This document shows, piece by piece, positions 48,608 to 61,290 of a DNA stretch of 64,000 bases (positions within the stretch are counted from its first letter, which is position 1; the number at the start of each line of letters is the position of its first letter). The DNA is from Polyodon spathula. Lineage: Eukaryota > Chordata > Actinopteri > Acipenseriformes > Polyodontidae. The stretch spans positions 121,001 to 185,000 of the forward strand of contig NC_054553.1 in the NCBI RefSeq assembly GCF_017654505.1, given 5' to 3'. Below the pieces are notes generated by a model. The model was not told where the DNA came from. It made no database searches and saw only the letters and a program-made list of their open reading frames with translations. Made by a program: the position numbers and the translations under genes.

Positions 48608-49003
48608 GTATGCCCATCATGAATCCCACCCCCTGCATACTGGATCCAATACCATGCCCATCATGAATCCCACCCCCTGCATATTGGATCCAATACCATG
48701 CCCATCATGAATCCCACCCCCTGCATACTGGATCCAATACCATGCCCATCATGAATCCCACCCCTGCATACCGGATCCAATACCATGCCCATCATGAATC
48801 CCACCCCCTGCATACCGGATCCAATACCATGCCCATCATGTATCACACCCCCTGCATACTGGATCCAATACCATGCCCATCATGAATCACACCCCCTGCA
48901 TACTGGATCCAATACCATGCCCATCATGAATCACACCCCCTGCATACTGGATCCAATACCATGCCCATCATGAATCACACCCCCTGCATACTGGATCCAA
49001 TAC
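48608..49003 (+). repeat. Minisatellite, 44-bp unit, nine copies
   Basis: GCCCATCATG recurs at 48612, 48656, 48700, 48744, 48787, 48831, 48875, 48919 and 48963. Each unit contains CACCCCCTGCATACTGGATCC and AATACCAT. The unit is 44 bases except for one 43-base unit that has lost a C. The first six units read AATCC(C)ACC or TATCAC and the last ones AATCACACC, so the array has two unit types in blocks. Open frames on both strands are by-products. Confidence 0.97.
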
Positions 49004-50138
49004 CATCTGTTTTGCACAATGGCTGCCCATCACTCCATGGTCTTCATGACCCTTTATCTGCCACACCTACTTCCCCCTTGCTTTGGATGTGATGCACACT
49101 CAGGGTGTCAAACTCTACAAGCCTCCATGACAGGCATTTTATAAATGTAATTCTTCTTGTTGTTTTTGTGTTAATATTACAAGATGCCAACATACACAGG
49201 GATAAACACATACACAGCGCATTGGATAATAAAGGTTAAAGCAAATATGTATTTCTTGCTCACAGTATGTGGCTTTCTCAAGTTGGAATAAATAACTTAT
49301 TCCCTATTTCGATTAAAAAAAGATAACATTTCAGAGAACAAATGTACACAACATGGGTCCCTCAAATGGCACCTTGAACCCTGCTGTGTTAGGTGGGTGT
49401 ACTAAATGAAGCTGATGAGAATCTAACAGCTTGCTTCTGCTCCAACGCTCCTCATTGGGATGTCCCAGAGGAAATGAGCAAATAAATACGATGTTACTTA
49501 CTGAACGAGGTGCACAGATTCCTGTCACAATGATGTGACCTCCTCGGTTTGAAGACACTCTTCCACTGAGGCTGCCACAGCCTGTACAGGACTACAATGT
49601 GCTTGGTATTGGGCTTGCCTGTCCTCCATCACTGTCCTTCAGTGAAGGGGAAAGCCTGGCTGTCTGAACGGAGTATGTCTGAATGAATATGTCCACCTTC
49701 CTGCTGAAACCCAGTACCAACAATATCAAATACATATGTATATTCTATTTAAAGATCATGTCAGGCATAGCAAAGTACAGCATAACCCTTTGTAAACCTG
49801 TATGATTGCAATGCAAGCCAGCCTTCCTCTGGATCCTCAATGCTGCCTCTTATCCCGTGTACAGGCACTTCCAAATGCAGCTTTACCTGATCCCTCATTG
49901 TTCAACTAAAGCACAGTGATCATTCATCTGGGTCAGCTGGGCAGCAATTCGCCACTGGGCTGATCCCTTTCATAAACAGATAGCAAAGAAACAAAGCGAT
50001 CCAAGTGCAAAAGCCGTTGTTATTTGGTGGAATGATCAATACAGAGGGAGTGAAGAAGAGCTACTTCCTTGTAGAGACCCCTGCGCAACATCTCTGATGG
50101 CAAAAAGCTCTTCAAATCGAACATACCATGCAATACTT
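49004..50138. other. No gene seen
   Basis: Unique-looking sequence between the 44-bp array and the 5S-derived segment. A 75-codon minus frame (49331-49558) has no recognisable content. Confidence 0.5.
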
Positions 50139-50209
50139 AAGCAAAGCAATGTTGGGCTTGGTTAGTACTTGGATGGGAGACCATCTGGGAATACTGAGTG
50201 CTGTAGGCT
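50139..50209 (+). pseudogene. 5S rRNA-derived segment (3' half)
   Basis: This 71-base stretch matches roughly nucleotides 49-119 of vertebrate 5S rRNA at about 60 of 71 positions by eye. It begins AAGCAAAGCAATGTTGGGC (box A and intermediate element, several changes). It continues TTGGTTAGTACTTGGATGGG and AGACC (box C, almost perfect), then CTGGGAATAC and GTGCTGTAGGCT. The 5' half is largely missing, although CATACCAT at 50122 may be a remnant of the 5S CCATACCA. No T-run terminator follows; an AT microsatellite begins at 50229. It could be a retroposed 5S pseudogene or the head of a 5S-derived (SINE3-type) element. Confidence 0.85.
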
Positions 50210-50224
50210 GCATGTTAAGCTCAT

Positions 50225-50228
<4 letters not shown>

Positions 50229-50263
<35 letters not shown>
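50229..50263 (+). repeat. (AT)n microsatellite
   Basis: About 17 AT dinucleotides, 19 bases downstream of the 5S-derived segment. It may represent the tail of the retroposed element. Confidence 0.95.
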
Positions 50264-50267
<4 letters not shown>

Positions 50268-52189
50268 CAGATGCAATGATGGGAAACAATTCTCTGTTCT
50301 TTGAACTAGTGTTCACAGATCAGCATGGCTCTCAAATAACCTCATAGTGATTTTGCTCTTTTGGTGTGTGATTTGATGTTAGATTGAATCAATATAACCT
50401 ATTGATCTAAAAAGGCATCCAAAAGGGGACCCTGCTGAACTAGGAATCAACAACAGCAGCCATGGGGCAATCAGTCTGTGCTGCAGTCTCACCAGGAGGA
50501 GAGCACTCCATCCTGAGGATTAGGGGCGCACAACTGCCTGAGAATACCAATCAAAAAAAGGAAAGACATATAGCTAATTCAATTGCTTTGCTCATTGTGA
50601 CAGAGGCATTCTGTCAAAGTGAATGACTTCAGCTGGGATTTCAGAACACTCTTAGGCAGCTTGTTAATGAAACCATGCAGTTACTGGAGTTTGCTGAAAC
50701 CCCTGACAGTGGTGCTACAGGTTGGCAACTTGTTCAATCAAACTACTCCATGGGAAAAGAGAAATGGACCCCACCCTCAAAAAGAAATTACTTTTGAACA
50801 AGGTCTGATTCTGTGTTCTTTCATACAGTAATATCTTATGCAACTCAATAAAATTAGCGACAGACCACAACAATCTGTAACAGGGATTTATTTGAGAAGT
50901 TAAGTGCATATTAAATTGACTCTCCAGAGAGAATACACTTATATCTAAGTTTACACATACAACCAATACTGTATCTTTATACATAATACAGCACTACCAA
51001 AAATAGGTCTAATATTACTATAGAAACCCTTTCACGTAATCCGAGATTTCCCTGGATACAGAGAAATCTCTTTACTTGGTCATCTGACCGCCAATTGAAA
51101 CCAATTTCAGTTTTTTTTGTTCTTCTCATACAAAGCTTCTACTTTAGAATTGCCTCTTAAATGTCAAGGTTATTTATGTACTAAACAAAATATGAGTCAG
51201 AAGAGAACCAGTAAAAAGCAATCAGCATCAAATGATAAAATAATTCACTCATGATCAGACAATGGCACTCTAAAAAATTCAGATATCAAATACCACATAT
51301 ATAAATGAAAATGTAGCACGGAAGTCAATAACTATTAAAGCAGGTGGGAGATACAATGACTAAAGGTGGCACACTATTCTGCTTGACTAGAAATACTTGT
51401 CAAGCAACCTTCCAATATTAGTAACCGTATACTCATTCATTTAATATCTACCGTAGCTTCATATTTATTCAAAACCTGAATAGTGGGGTTTCAATATATT
51501 CTCATACTGAAACTGCAGAAGACTGCTTTGAAAGTGCATTGCATGGGGGGGTATAGTCAGTGAAGAACATGCTTGCATTCTGTAAGTGAAGTAGAAAAGA
51601 TGGATTCACACTGCAGCAGTGATGTTACATCACTCCACTTTTTCCTATAATAACCAATTCATGACCTATATTATCGTCTTCAAAACTTTGTATATTTCTA
51701 CAGATTTCCAAGATGGCAAGTTCACTGGAATTTCAGTTGAAGGAACCTGTTTGGTATTGTGGACTGTAATCTTTCAGAACAAAAGCTGAAGACTGATAGT
51801 AGTGTACGTGGTGATGATGGAAGTCTTTGGCCCCTTTTTACTAAGGGATACGGTTGAGACAGCTCTGCAGATTACAAAGGGAGTGACTTGACTGCACAAT
51901 ACAAATGTTGCTTCTCTTGGGACCTATTTATTTGATTGCATAAAACATGATATATTGCATCTGCTGTGAAGGAAGTCCCAACATCAGCAGTGCTGTGAGC
52001 TGCAGAATATCAAACAGCACTTCAATTTGTCATAACTGGATCTGCCACTGAGCTGGATATTTCAGAGAGCTATGCTTCTGTGAGTCAAGCTAATGGCCCT
52101 AACTTAGAATTATGGGCATTGTGTAAAATGGAGAAAATGACTTAGCAATTGAAGACCATTGTCATTCCTCCTATGCTGAGCTGCTGAGC
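50264..52189. other. No gene seen
   Basis: AT-rich unique-looking DNA with only short open frames (70 and 89 codons around 50619-50984) on opposite strands. Confidence 0.5.
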
Positions 52190-52382
52190 TCTGTAAAAAC
52201 CTAACTCTAAACATAACCCTAACCCTTTTCTGATACAATTGTGTACTTACATATAGCATGCAAAAAGATTGACAATTTAAGTACATTTTAACTATGTAGA
52301 ATAACACTTAAGTGTGTGTATTTACTGTGTAACTACTATGTAAATACACAGTAATTAGAAACACTTAATATACAGTGTTGCC
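52190..52382 (+). mobile_element. Half copy of the palindromic MITE
   Basis: It begins near CTAACTCTAAACATAACCCT (telomere-like centre) and continues through CCCTTTTCTGATACAA. The right arm follows, with GTACATTTTAACTATG, TTTACTGTGTAACTACTATG and TAAATACACAG, ending CAGTGTTGCC. It matches the centre and right arm of the full element at 63545-63921 and lacks the left arm. It is more diverged than that copy. Confidence 0.8.
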
Positions 52383-55300
52383 ATATGTTTTATACCCTTT
52401 TTTCTATCATTGCTCAATGATCTATTCCCATCCTCTGGAGGAATTCAGTGTGATGGAGACGATCACTGAGCAGACCTCTGTCTCTGTTTTTCTATTAGTA
52501 TTTCTGAATAGCACACAGTGGCCGGAGACTCTAGCTGTAGTTGTTTTGATTGCATGTTAAGTTGCATATGATATTCAAGCTGGGTCTCCAGGCAGCTGCC
52601 ATGCTGTAGTTGAGGCAATAGGGAAAGTCCAATTAGTCTCTGCTCCGCACTATCCGATTCCACCCTTTCATTGGAAGTTGCTCAGTGGTTTTTCTCTTCT
52701 CTCTTGGGGAATTGTCTGCCCATCTGTAGGATCACTCGATTGATTAAAAGAGATTTTCTCTTTGGTCTTGTAAAAAATCAATTTGCTGTAAACTATTTGC
52801 ATAACCAATACATTTGCTTTGGTGTTCCCTGGCTGTTGGCTTTGCATCATTTGTTTGGTGGTGGGCTCTAATGGCGTAATTATATGATCTTGTATTTCTG
52901 GTGAAATTGAACATACCGGATAGAAAACCAAGATTTTTTTATTTTGAGATGTTCAATTGTATTGCTGTATTATATTTGATACTAGTTTTCAAATGTCAGT
53001 AGGTGTTTAAAGATTGGAGTAATCACTTTGAAAAAAGGGTTGTGTATTATTATTCAAAATATTCAACAATTGTTTGAAGCTGATAATGAAAATTAAGTAT
53101 TTGTCACAGTGCATATGTTAACTTGGAGAGCTAGAAATGCATACATATGTTTTATTACATAGAAGATGCATGTGGTCATTTTTGGATTCACAAAACATTG
53201 ATAATGTACATTCCATAAGATCTCAGTTTTAAATCATTGGGAGGTTTTAACAAAATGCAAGTCTTTAAATAATCAGCTGCTTCAGAAAGGAACATTGATG
53301 TTAACTTTCCAGGTTTGTTAGACTACAACTGTAAAAGAAAAAAGAAAGATAATCAGGAAATATGCATCTACAATGAAACTGAGGAGCCAATACTTCATAT
53401 TGTTGATACTGAAAATATAATCCAAATGAAACTATTTCAGATTTAAAGCATGCTGCAAATGTATGATCAATATATTCAATGCCTCTTCTTGTCATCTATA
53501 CGTACACATACGTGCCACAGAAATACACTTTATATACCGTAATGAAGCTGCAAATGCAATAGCTCACATGCTGTGCACTGAAACTGCAGCAAAGACAGTC
53601 ATGCATTTCTTAATTTTTTTATTTTCTATCCATTCATCTGGGGAGGGTTTGGTTTTGCAGACTTGGTTGGTCAAAGGAATCCATTGTTAATTATATTTAA
53701 TTTATTTATTTTAAGTTTTTTTACTGAATCTGTGGATGGACAGATCATTACAACCTAAATTGCTGAAAAACTGTTTGACAACGCTGTATGATGAAAATTG
53801 ATTTGGTTTTCCGAGCCTTGCTCATCCAGATCGAAGCTTGTGCATGACTTGATTGAATTCCTTTAGCATTTCCTTGATAATTCCAGATCTGTCTATTTAG
53901 CAAAACCAAAACTTAAAGTAATCAGTATCCGCATGAGCTTTAAGTCTTGTAAAATATAACTTGTCTTTCCTTTTAGTTTCTAAATTACAATTATTTGCAT
54001 TTAAAGCTTAAACCCAGAGGCTAGTGTAATTTATCAAGTCAAGGTCTATGCATTCTCAGAAAAGCACAAATACCTTGTTCTTCTATTCTATATTAATTAG
54101 GAGAGGTCACATGTAAGTGACTCATGCACTAAATGAGATCTCTGTCATTGCTAAAGCAAGCTCTTTTTTATTGGTTCTAATTACACAAGGCACCATACAG
54201 CTAGAGAATAACCAGCTCTATTAATTACACATGTCCAGGGATATCAGAACTCACTCGTACTGATAACAGAGAAACATAAGAGATATTCTGTAAGAAATAA
54301 GAACCTGGGTTTCAAAGCTGTAAGCAGGATTTGTGTTGTTTAAGTTGACCTGAACAGCGGAAAGAGGTAAAACACAAAGTGATTACAATGTTGGGATTAG
54401 ATCAAAGCGAGTCTGGGTTTTGCGCTGCATGTTACTGCGCTCAGCAGCCCTACTGTTTACAGTGTGTCTGAAATTCATTTAAACAGTGCAGAGATGCATA
54501 GACAGGTTGGAACAAGCCTACACAGAAACAAAACAAAGGCTGTCGCTAACATTGTTTTAACTTGAATAAATCAACAAGCACCACAGCTGATTGGCAGATG
54601 AGTTAAGCTTTGTCTAATAAAGCTGTCCAAGTTCTTGTTCTCTTTAAACACCTTGCTCCAGAGATTTATTCCATTATCATATAAAGTAGACCCTCTGTGT
54701 AATGACAAATAATACAAGCAGTGCTGCTTTATGGTGCACTCATGCAGTCTTCACTTTAAATATCACCTTCAACTATTATCAAGAATGTTTATGGCATGCT
54801 GTGACGATGATGATCTGATAAAACATACTGTCACTGAGATCTCCTTGGAACAATCTTAGTTGTCATGCCATAAAGCCTCTGCAGTTATAAAGCTAAACAC
54901 ACATTATTCATTTCATTAAACTCCATCGATTACTCATCGGCTATACAGAATGAACTGGATTCTAAAAATTATGTGAAGAAAAAAAAAGCAAATAAATTCT
55001 CATCATCAGATCCTATTAAGGCTTCTGGAAATGCTCTTGAAGATCTGCTCCCCGCCCCCACATACTTTATTCTATATCAGCCACCTGGAAGGTATGTACA
55101 TTAATGCCACCTGCTGGAGATTGATAAATGACTTGCAAGTCTTCTGAAGACAATAAGTAATTAAAGAGTTCTGAGTTGCATAACTGCTGAGACCTGTGAC
55201 TCTCTGAGCAATATTTCATTCCTAGCTGGATGAATCATAAACGCATCAATATGCCAACTTCATCTTCATTTTACCATTTCATTAATAGTAGGCCACTTAT

Positions 55301-58300
55301 TGCAGTTTTATATCATGCAAGAGCAGTCTCTTGATAAATGTATTTCTGGCTTTTGCAACTTTTTCAAGGACATCCAATAGTGTTAATAGCTCATTGTTAC
55401 AGTCCTATTGTTTTCAATTGGAACAAACTGAAGAATTGGATTAGTTTAATACAAAATCAAATGAAAATAACATGATCATGCTTCATGACTCATTCTAAAA
55501 TGAAATAGTAACCCTGGCTTGTGCCTGATTTTGTCTGAGCAGCTATCCCCACAGAAACATCTGATGGTGTTTGTTAAGAGCTGTTCCTTTAGTTTTTTCG
55601 GTATAATAATAGGAATCTGCTTCAGGGTGCTTTCAACCCCAAACCATCAGCCAGCTGGCCAAGGAAACGGGTTCTGCAGAGCCAGTGAGGAACAATAGAA
55701 GCCTCCCGCTAATCTACTCCAAGGTGGGCTGATGTAAAGGATACCCAAACAGGCATGCCTACAACCATCTTTGCAGTAAGCAGATTAGTGATATTACTTA
55801 GCTTTCAAGCTTCTAAATGGTAAAACAACGACTCTTAAGAAATCATGGGTGGGCAAAAACGATGAAGCATAGAGTACATGGCTGACATCACGTCTCATTC
55901 ATTGTTATGTTTTAAAAAGCACACAGTGTAAAGCAGGCAGCTTTATGTATCATTACATTAGGCTTCACACTCCTCACTGTGGTGGAATGCAATGCTTCTG
56001 CAGGCAATGGTAATGTGGTACTGTCACAGGAATTGAATGCATATTGTGCTCGTTTGAACACAATGCAGTCATTTAGGTACGGTAACATAATGGTAATCTT
56101 CAGAGAAGCAATCATAATCCAGTATAATGCTAGTGCAGAAAAAAAAAGAACTGCAGTTCTGCAGGATGTTGGCTCAAATATGCAATGCAGTGATAACCCA
56201 TTGTAATTGACCTGCTCCTAAAAGAGAATACCTAGCAAAGGTTTGAAAGGCTGTGCCCGAGCTCCACGAACTGTCTAATGAAATTGGGTGCATTATTACA
56301 GACAGTATTGTGTGTAAGCCTAGATGTCATGATTTTCAGAAGTGCCCAACTCCTTGAACTAATTACATTAGCTGACATTTTTGTCCCTTCTTTCAGAAGT
56401 GTCTTTCATTTCAATTATCAGTTCATTGAATTATCAGAATTATCACTAATTATCTCTCACAAGGGATTCTACTGTGTATTTAAGCTCCTTCTACTTTTAT
56501 GACAGTGTCGTAGGTGCAGAACAATGTTCCTAATTATTTTGTTCTATCAGCCCACATAATTTGAGAGGTTCATTAGAAAATTATTGTGTGTGGAGTTCAA
56601 TGAAGCAGTTGTGCCTTTTTTTTCTTAAAAGAAAATTCTGTATTTTATTTGTGATTATCTAAAAAAAAAAAACAATTGTAATGAAAGCATACATGGGGCA
56701 TTATATTTGGAGTGTAGTTTGACTGTTGATCAGAGTCCATCGATAAGGGTTGATAAATTATTTATTACAATATGAAGAATAGGATAACTGTAATCTAGTT
56801 AGTCCATGTGTGTGTGTTACTGAAAGCTGTTACAGGAAATGGTTAGGCATATAAACCCCAAGCGCAGCAGCAGCTGAGCTTCAGATCAGACGAGCTATCA
56901 GTCAATGCATTTCACTGTGGAGTGCAGGGCAGCTATCTGACAATGCAATACACTTTGTTGTTTTTCACTTGGTTTATTTTTTAACAAATTGTCCTTTGCC
57001 CTGTTTAGCAGCTGTGCTTTGAAATGCTTTGCTGTTTGCAGGTAGGCTGGGCTGGTTCACACAGAAGTTCAATGACTTCAAACTGTGCGTTGATATTGAA
57101 AACCCTTGGGTTAGCATGGTGCTATACTGCAGAGTAACACAGGCAGGCTGAGAAAGCAATAGCTCCCACACTAACCACGGTGGCAACAGGTCACTTTGTC
57201 TATGCTTTTAGTCACACTGTCTGTGAACTTTACCAGCCCTTTGTAAAAGTGATGCAACGTTTATTATCTAATAAACTACTGTACACAAGGCAAGATGAAT
57301 TGTACAATGCAATTTGGGTTGCATTTGCACATTTTAACATTAATTATTATTTAAATGTGGTACAGAGGTAATTGCAAAGAGTCTAATACAAGTTAATTAA
57401 AGGGTCGCTCATGAATTACCAAGGCCCTTAGTATTTAACTCAAGAAAAGACATTTATTTAATTTTTGGAATACAAAGCCAGAGAGGGAATGGCAGAGTCT
57501 GTGTGTACAGAGGCAGAAAGCCCTGCTGCCACACAGACCTACAGTAATGAGGGGTACAGAAATAATCTAAGAGAATGACAAACTCTGCAGTGCATCAACA
57601 AAATTAGGACATGCACTCCCCCAAACTGTATTTTACAGGCAGTCAGTGTAAATTAGAGAGAACAGGTGCAGTGTGCTAGGATAATGCAGGGTAATTAAGT
57701 TGGGGATGCTCTGATTAAGAAATGAATAATTTAGCATGGAAATATTACTGCAGCTGTAAATAAAGAATACATTCTAATTAGTCAGGTACTGCAGTATTTT
57801 AAAAAGCTGACTTATCAGCATCTGAACAGTGAGCTATGAGTCAATGTTATGTCTTTATGCAGAGTTCAAATATCATGCCAGTCTTATTAATCACCAGTCT
57901 CTCCTTTGTAAACCCAGCAGGCATTCATGCGCATGTCCACATTCCCCGCAATCAGTATGTGCTGTATTAGTGTTTGAGTTGTGAAGAGGAGCTGACTGTG
58001 AATTACCTTCTCATTCCCAGCCTCAAATGAGCTCAGTGCCAGGGCTGCTGCTTTGTGTCTTGTTGTGTAAAGAGAGTTGAGAGTGTCCAGAAGCTGGTTA
58101 ACCACAGAAACTATCAGCACTACTTAAAGAAGTGGGTTTGCTGGTTTGCATAATGCACTCAATACCTTGAGCCAGCAAATAACATTATTACTGCACATGA
58201 TGTCAAAATGCCTGTGAAAGAGCTATTTAACCAGCCCATATTGCTGATCCTCTGCTATACTTGGGGGTGAATACCTCCAAGACATGTTAGAAAAATGTAA

Positions 58301-59597
58301 ATGAAAATGGAGCATTTTGCTTTTAACAGCTTACTAACAGGATTCTGTACAGATGAATGGAGATTGTAGTGCTCTACAGTGCTGTAGCATGATGAAGACA
58401 AACAGTTCTTGCAGGTTCTGTCTGCGTAACTAACCTGTGGGAGCACTAGAGCTAATGCAACACTCCCTCTGGAATCCCCAGCTAAGACTGCCAGCTTCTC
58501 ACAGCCAGGACTTGAGCCCGAATCCTGTGCAGCTTGTCACAAACAGGTCTCGAACCTGAATCCTGTGTTCCATGCTTTTAGAAAGAACAATACGCAAATA
58601 TTTTAATTAATTGCAAACGTGCGCTACACAAAAATTCACTAAGATAAACATGCATTTAGCTTTTTGAAGACAAGAGAATAATAATCCTTTTTTTTAAGTG
58701 TAAAGAGCTGGAGCCTGCCTCCCTGTTCTCCATGCTCACTCACTCCAGTCCATGTTGCAGTGGCGGCTGCTCTGAAAGCCGCTCTGCTCTTTACAGCACT
58801 GATGTGAGGGAAAGGCACTGCTGCTGTGGCACACCCCACAACACAACAAATGCTACTTTAGATCTATCATTGAAAACCTGGAAGCATAGTGAGGAGGTTT
58901 GAAGTATTTGTACATCACTTTTCAATGAAGAATGAGCAATTATAAATTATAATTTAGGTGATTTAACTGTAAAAAACGGCAAGCAGATGAATTTGCCAAC
59001 ATATGTTTAGTATGAAGTATTTATTGTGATTAACAGTCATATAGTGGTATTTCACTGAATACTGTTTTTGTTTTTTACAGTGCAAATCTTATTCTGAAGC
59101 TGTTTCAAATCAAACAGCAGACAAAGCAGAAATCAAACATCTGGCTCTTTTTTGATAACATTCACAGCCTTCTAAAAGTGACAAAGAAATGAAAGCAAGG
59201 TATAAACATTACATTACTGTATCTCCTTTTGAGACTAATTGCCCTTTTACATTTTGACTGAGGGAGTTTTGTCTTTAGAATGTGATGTATAACCTAAGCC
59301 TATTCTAGCTTTGGTTGTGGGAACTCTCATGAAACGAGAGGCCTTTAGGCATCTTTATCATTAACTTACAGCAGATATTGCATCTGAAGTATTCAGCGAA
59401 AATCAATGGGAATTATGATAGTGATAATGATAATTATGATTTCTCAGAGATAACATTCACAGAGAGATGACTACGCTGTGTCGGATAGATCCCGTAAACT
59501 AGAGCGATTGCTCAGTGAAGTAGTGTAGGTAAAAACACAAAGTGCAGTATACATGATTGGATTCTGAAAACAACAGTCTGCATTCAGAATTGACTGC
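52383..59597. other. No gene seen in about 7.2 kb
   Basis: No supportable gene or sizable repeat. Possible conserved non-coding character is seen about 53990-54250 (TAATTA, CTCTATTAATTACAC, TGACTCATGCAC). A small 38-bp duplication is at 58492. A minus-strand frame at 57887-58120 reads LLDTLNSLYTTRHKAAAL and SSFEAGNEK and ends at AAG|GTAATT, a plausible splice donor, with CCAG before CTTCTGGAC as a possible acceptor. I do not recognise the peptide and count it as unproven. Confidence 0.4.
58492..58567 (+). repeat. Two-copy 38-bp duplication
   Basis: CAGCTTCTCACAGCCAGG at 58492 is repeated as CAGCTTGTCACAAACAGG at 58530. Each is followed by a CTTGAGCCCGAATCCTGTG or TCTCGAACCTGAATCCTGTG segment. 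The ends look faintly like a reversed tRNA T-arm, but no A box is in range. Confidence 0.75.
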
Positions 59598-60717
59598 ACA
59601 TAAGAACATAAGAACATAAGAAAGTTTACAAACGAGAGGAGGCCATTCGGCCCATCTTGCTCGTTTGGTTGTTAGTAGCTTATTGATCCCAAAATCTCAT
59701 CAAGCAGCTTCTTGAAGGATCCCAGGGTGTCAGCTTCAACAACATTACTGGGGAGTTGATTCCAGACCCTCACAATTCTCTGTGTAAAAAAGTGTCTCCT
59801 ATTTTCTGTTCTGATTGCCCCTTTTTCTAAACTCCATTTGTGACCCCTGGTCCTTGTTTCTTTTTTCAGGCTGAAAAAGTCCCTTGCGTCGACACTGTCA
59901 ATACCTTTTAGAATTTTGAATGCTTGAATTAGGTCGCCACGTAGTCTTCTTTGTTCAAGACTGAACAGATTCAATTCTTTTAGCCTGTCTGCATATGACA
60001 TGCCTTTTAAGCCCGGAATAATTCTGGTCGCTCTTCTTTGCACTCTTTCTAGAGCAGCAATATCTTTTTTATAGCGAGGTGACCAGAACTGCACACAATA
60101 TTCAAGATGAGGTCTTACAAGTGCATTGTACAGTTTTAACATTACTTCCCTTGATTTAAATTCAACACTTTTCACAATGTATCCGAGTATCTTGTTAGCC
60201 TTTTTTATAGCTTCCCCACATTGCCTAGATGAAGACATTTCTGAGTCAACAAAAACTCCTAGGTCTTTTTCATAGATTCCTTCTCCAATTTCAATATCTC
60301 CCATATGATATTTATAATGTACATTTTTATTTCCTGCTTGCAGTACCTTACACTTTTCTCTATTAAATGTCATTTGCCATGTATCTGCCCAGTTCTGAAT
60401 CTTGTCTAGATCATTTTGAATGACCTTTGCTGCTGCAACGTTGTTTGCCACTCCTCCTATTTTTGTGTCGTCTGCAAATTTAACAAGTTTGCTTACTATA
60501 CCAGAATCTAAATCATTAATGTAGATTAGGAATAGCAGAGGACCTAATACTGATCCCTGTGGTACACCGCTGGTTACCACACTCCATTCTGAGGTTTTTC
60601 CTCTAATCAGTACTTTCTGTTTTCTACATGTTAACCACTCCCTAATCCATGTACATGTGTTTCCTTGAATCCCAACTGCGTTCAGTTTGAGAATTAATCT
60701 TTTGTGCGGGACTTTGT
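59598..60717 (-). mobile_element. CR1-clade LINE, 5'-truncated copy
   Basis: On the plus strand it opens with CATAAGAACATAAGAACATA and AGAAAGTTTACAAACGAGAG, the reverse complement of the family's 3' tail. It ends at GACTTTGT (60717), where homology stops inside the RT motif-A region (FDKVPHKR). It belongs to a different sub-branch from the copies at 24205 and 30698: it reads ATRIIPGLKG and SVDARDFF where those read GTRIIPGLKG and SVDPRDFF. I see few disabling changes within its length. Confidence 0.95.
59672..60717 (-). pseudogene. CR1 ORF2 fragment: reverse transcriptase motifs B-C and C-terminal region
   Basis: A single open minus-strand frame starts at the truncation point (KVPHKRLILKLNAVG). 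It runs through GNTCTWIREWLTCRKQKV, TSGVPQGSVLGPLLFLIYI (motif B) and KFADDTKIGGVANNVAAAK (motif C, ADD present). It continues through WQMTFNREKCKVLQAGNK and the post-RT block ending LGSFKKLLDEILGSISY and stop. At least 302 codons are open. Motif A and everything upstream are gone, so no active enzyme can be made. It is the best preserved LINE coding stretch in the window. Confidence 0.92.
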
Positions 60718-61181
60718 TATTATTGAAAACATATGAGACAGTGCAGGGTTTTAACGTTGACGGAGGTTAAATGCAACATGGAAACTACAAGAAATAAATA
60801 GTAAGCATAATTGGTGTTTATATTTTATGTATTATTACACAGTGCATTCATACTTGAATAGTATTTAAAAAAAAACTAAATGTAAACAGAAAGCAATCAT
60901 AGACATGTGTAATTATAAAGCTTTACTTCACTCTTTTATTCTACCCTTTTGATTGTATGCTGATTGATGTGTTTACTAGCAAATGTTACTAAATCGACTC
61001 TAAATCATTCAAGATGATTGCAGTCATTTCACATGCAATTATAAAGCATGTTCAAAAATCTGTGAAATTTTGCAGTTTTTGTTTCAGATGGAGATGAAGA
61101 TGTATTTAATATATTGGTTCCAGCGACACTTGACCAATTATTTTGTCGATCTTTTTAGCAATAGTAGCCGACTCCCCTTGG
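60718..61181. other. No gene seen
   Basis: AT-rich sequence between the CR1 insertion and the AAT microsatellite. Confidence 0.5.
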
Positions 61182-61255
<74 letters not shown>

Positions 61256-61256
61256 C
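61182..61256 (+). repeat. (AAT)n microsatellite
   Basis: About 24 uninterrupted ATA/AAT triplets. A frame across it reads poly-Asn and is spurious. Confidence 0.97.
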
Positions 61257-61271
61257 CCTTTGGAGAAGGTG

Positions 61272-61290
61272 GTCTCTCTCTCTCTCTCTC
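61272..61290 (+). repeat. (TC)n microsatellite
   Basis: About nine TC dinucleotides shortly after the AAT run. Confidence 0.9.

Noticed and set aside
48608..49003. CRISPR array
   Set aside because: Contiguous 44-bp minisatellite units without spacers.
50139..50209. Functional 5S rRNA gene
   Set aside because: The 5' half is missing, box A is changed and there is no T-run terminator.
58492..58567. tRNA remnant from the CTCGAACCTGAATCC text
   Set aside because: It is a two-copy 38-bp duplication; no A box or cloverleaf is apparent.
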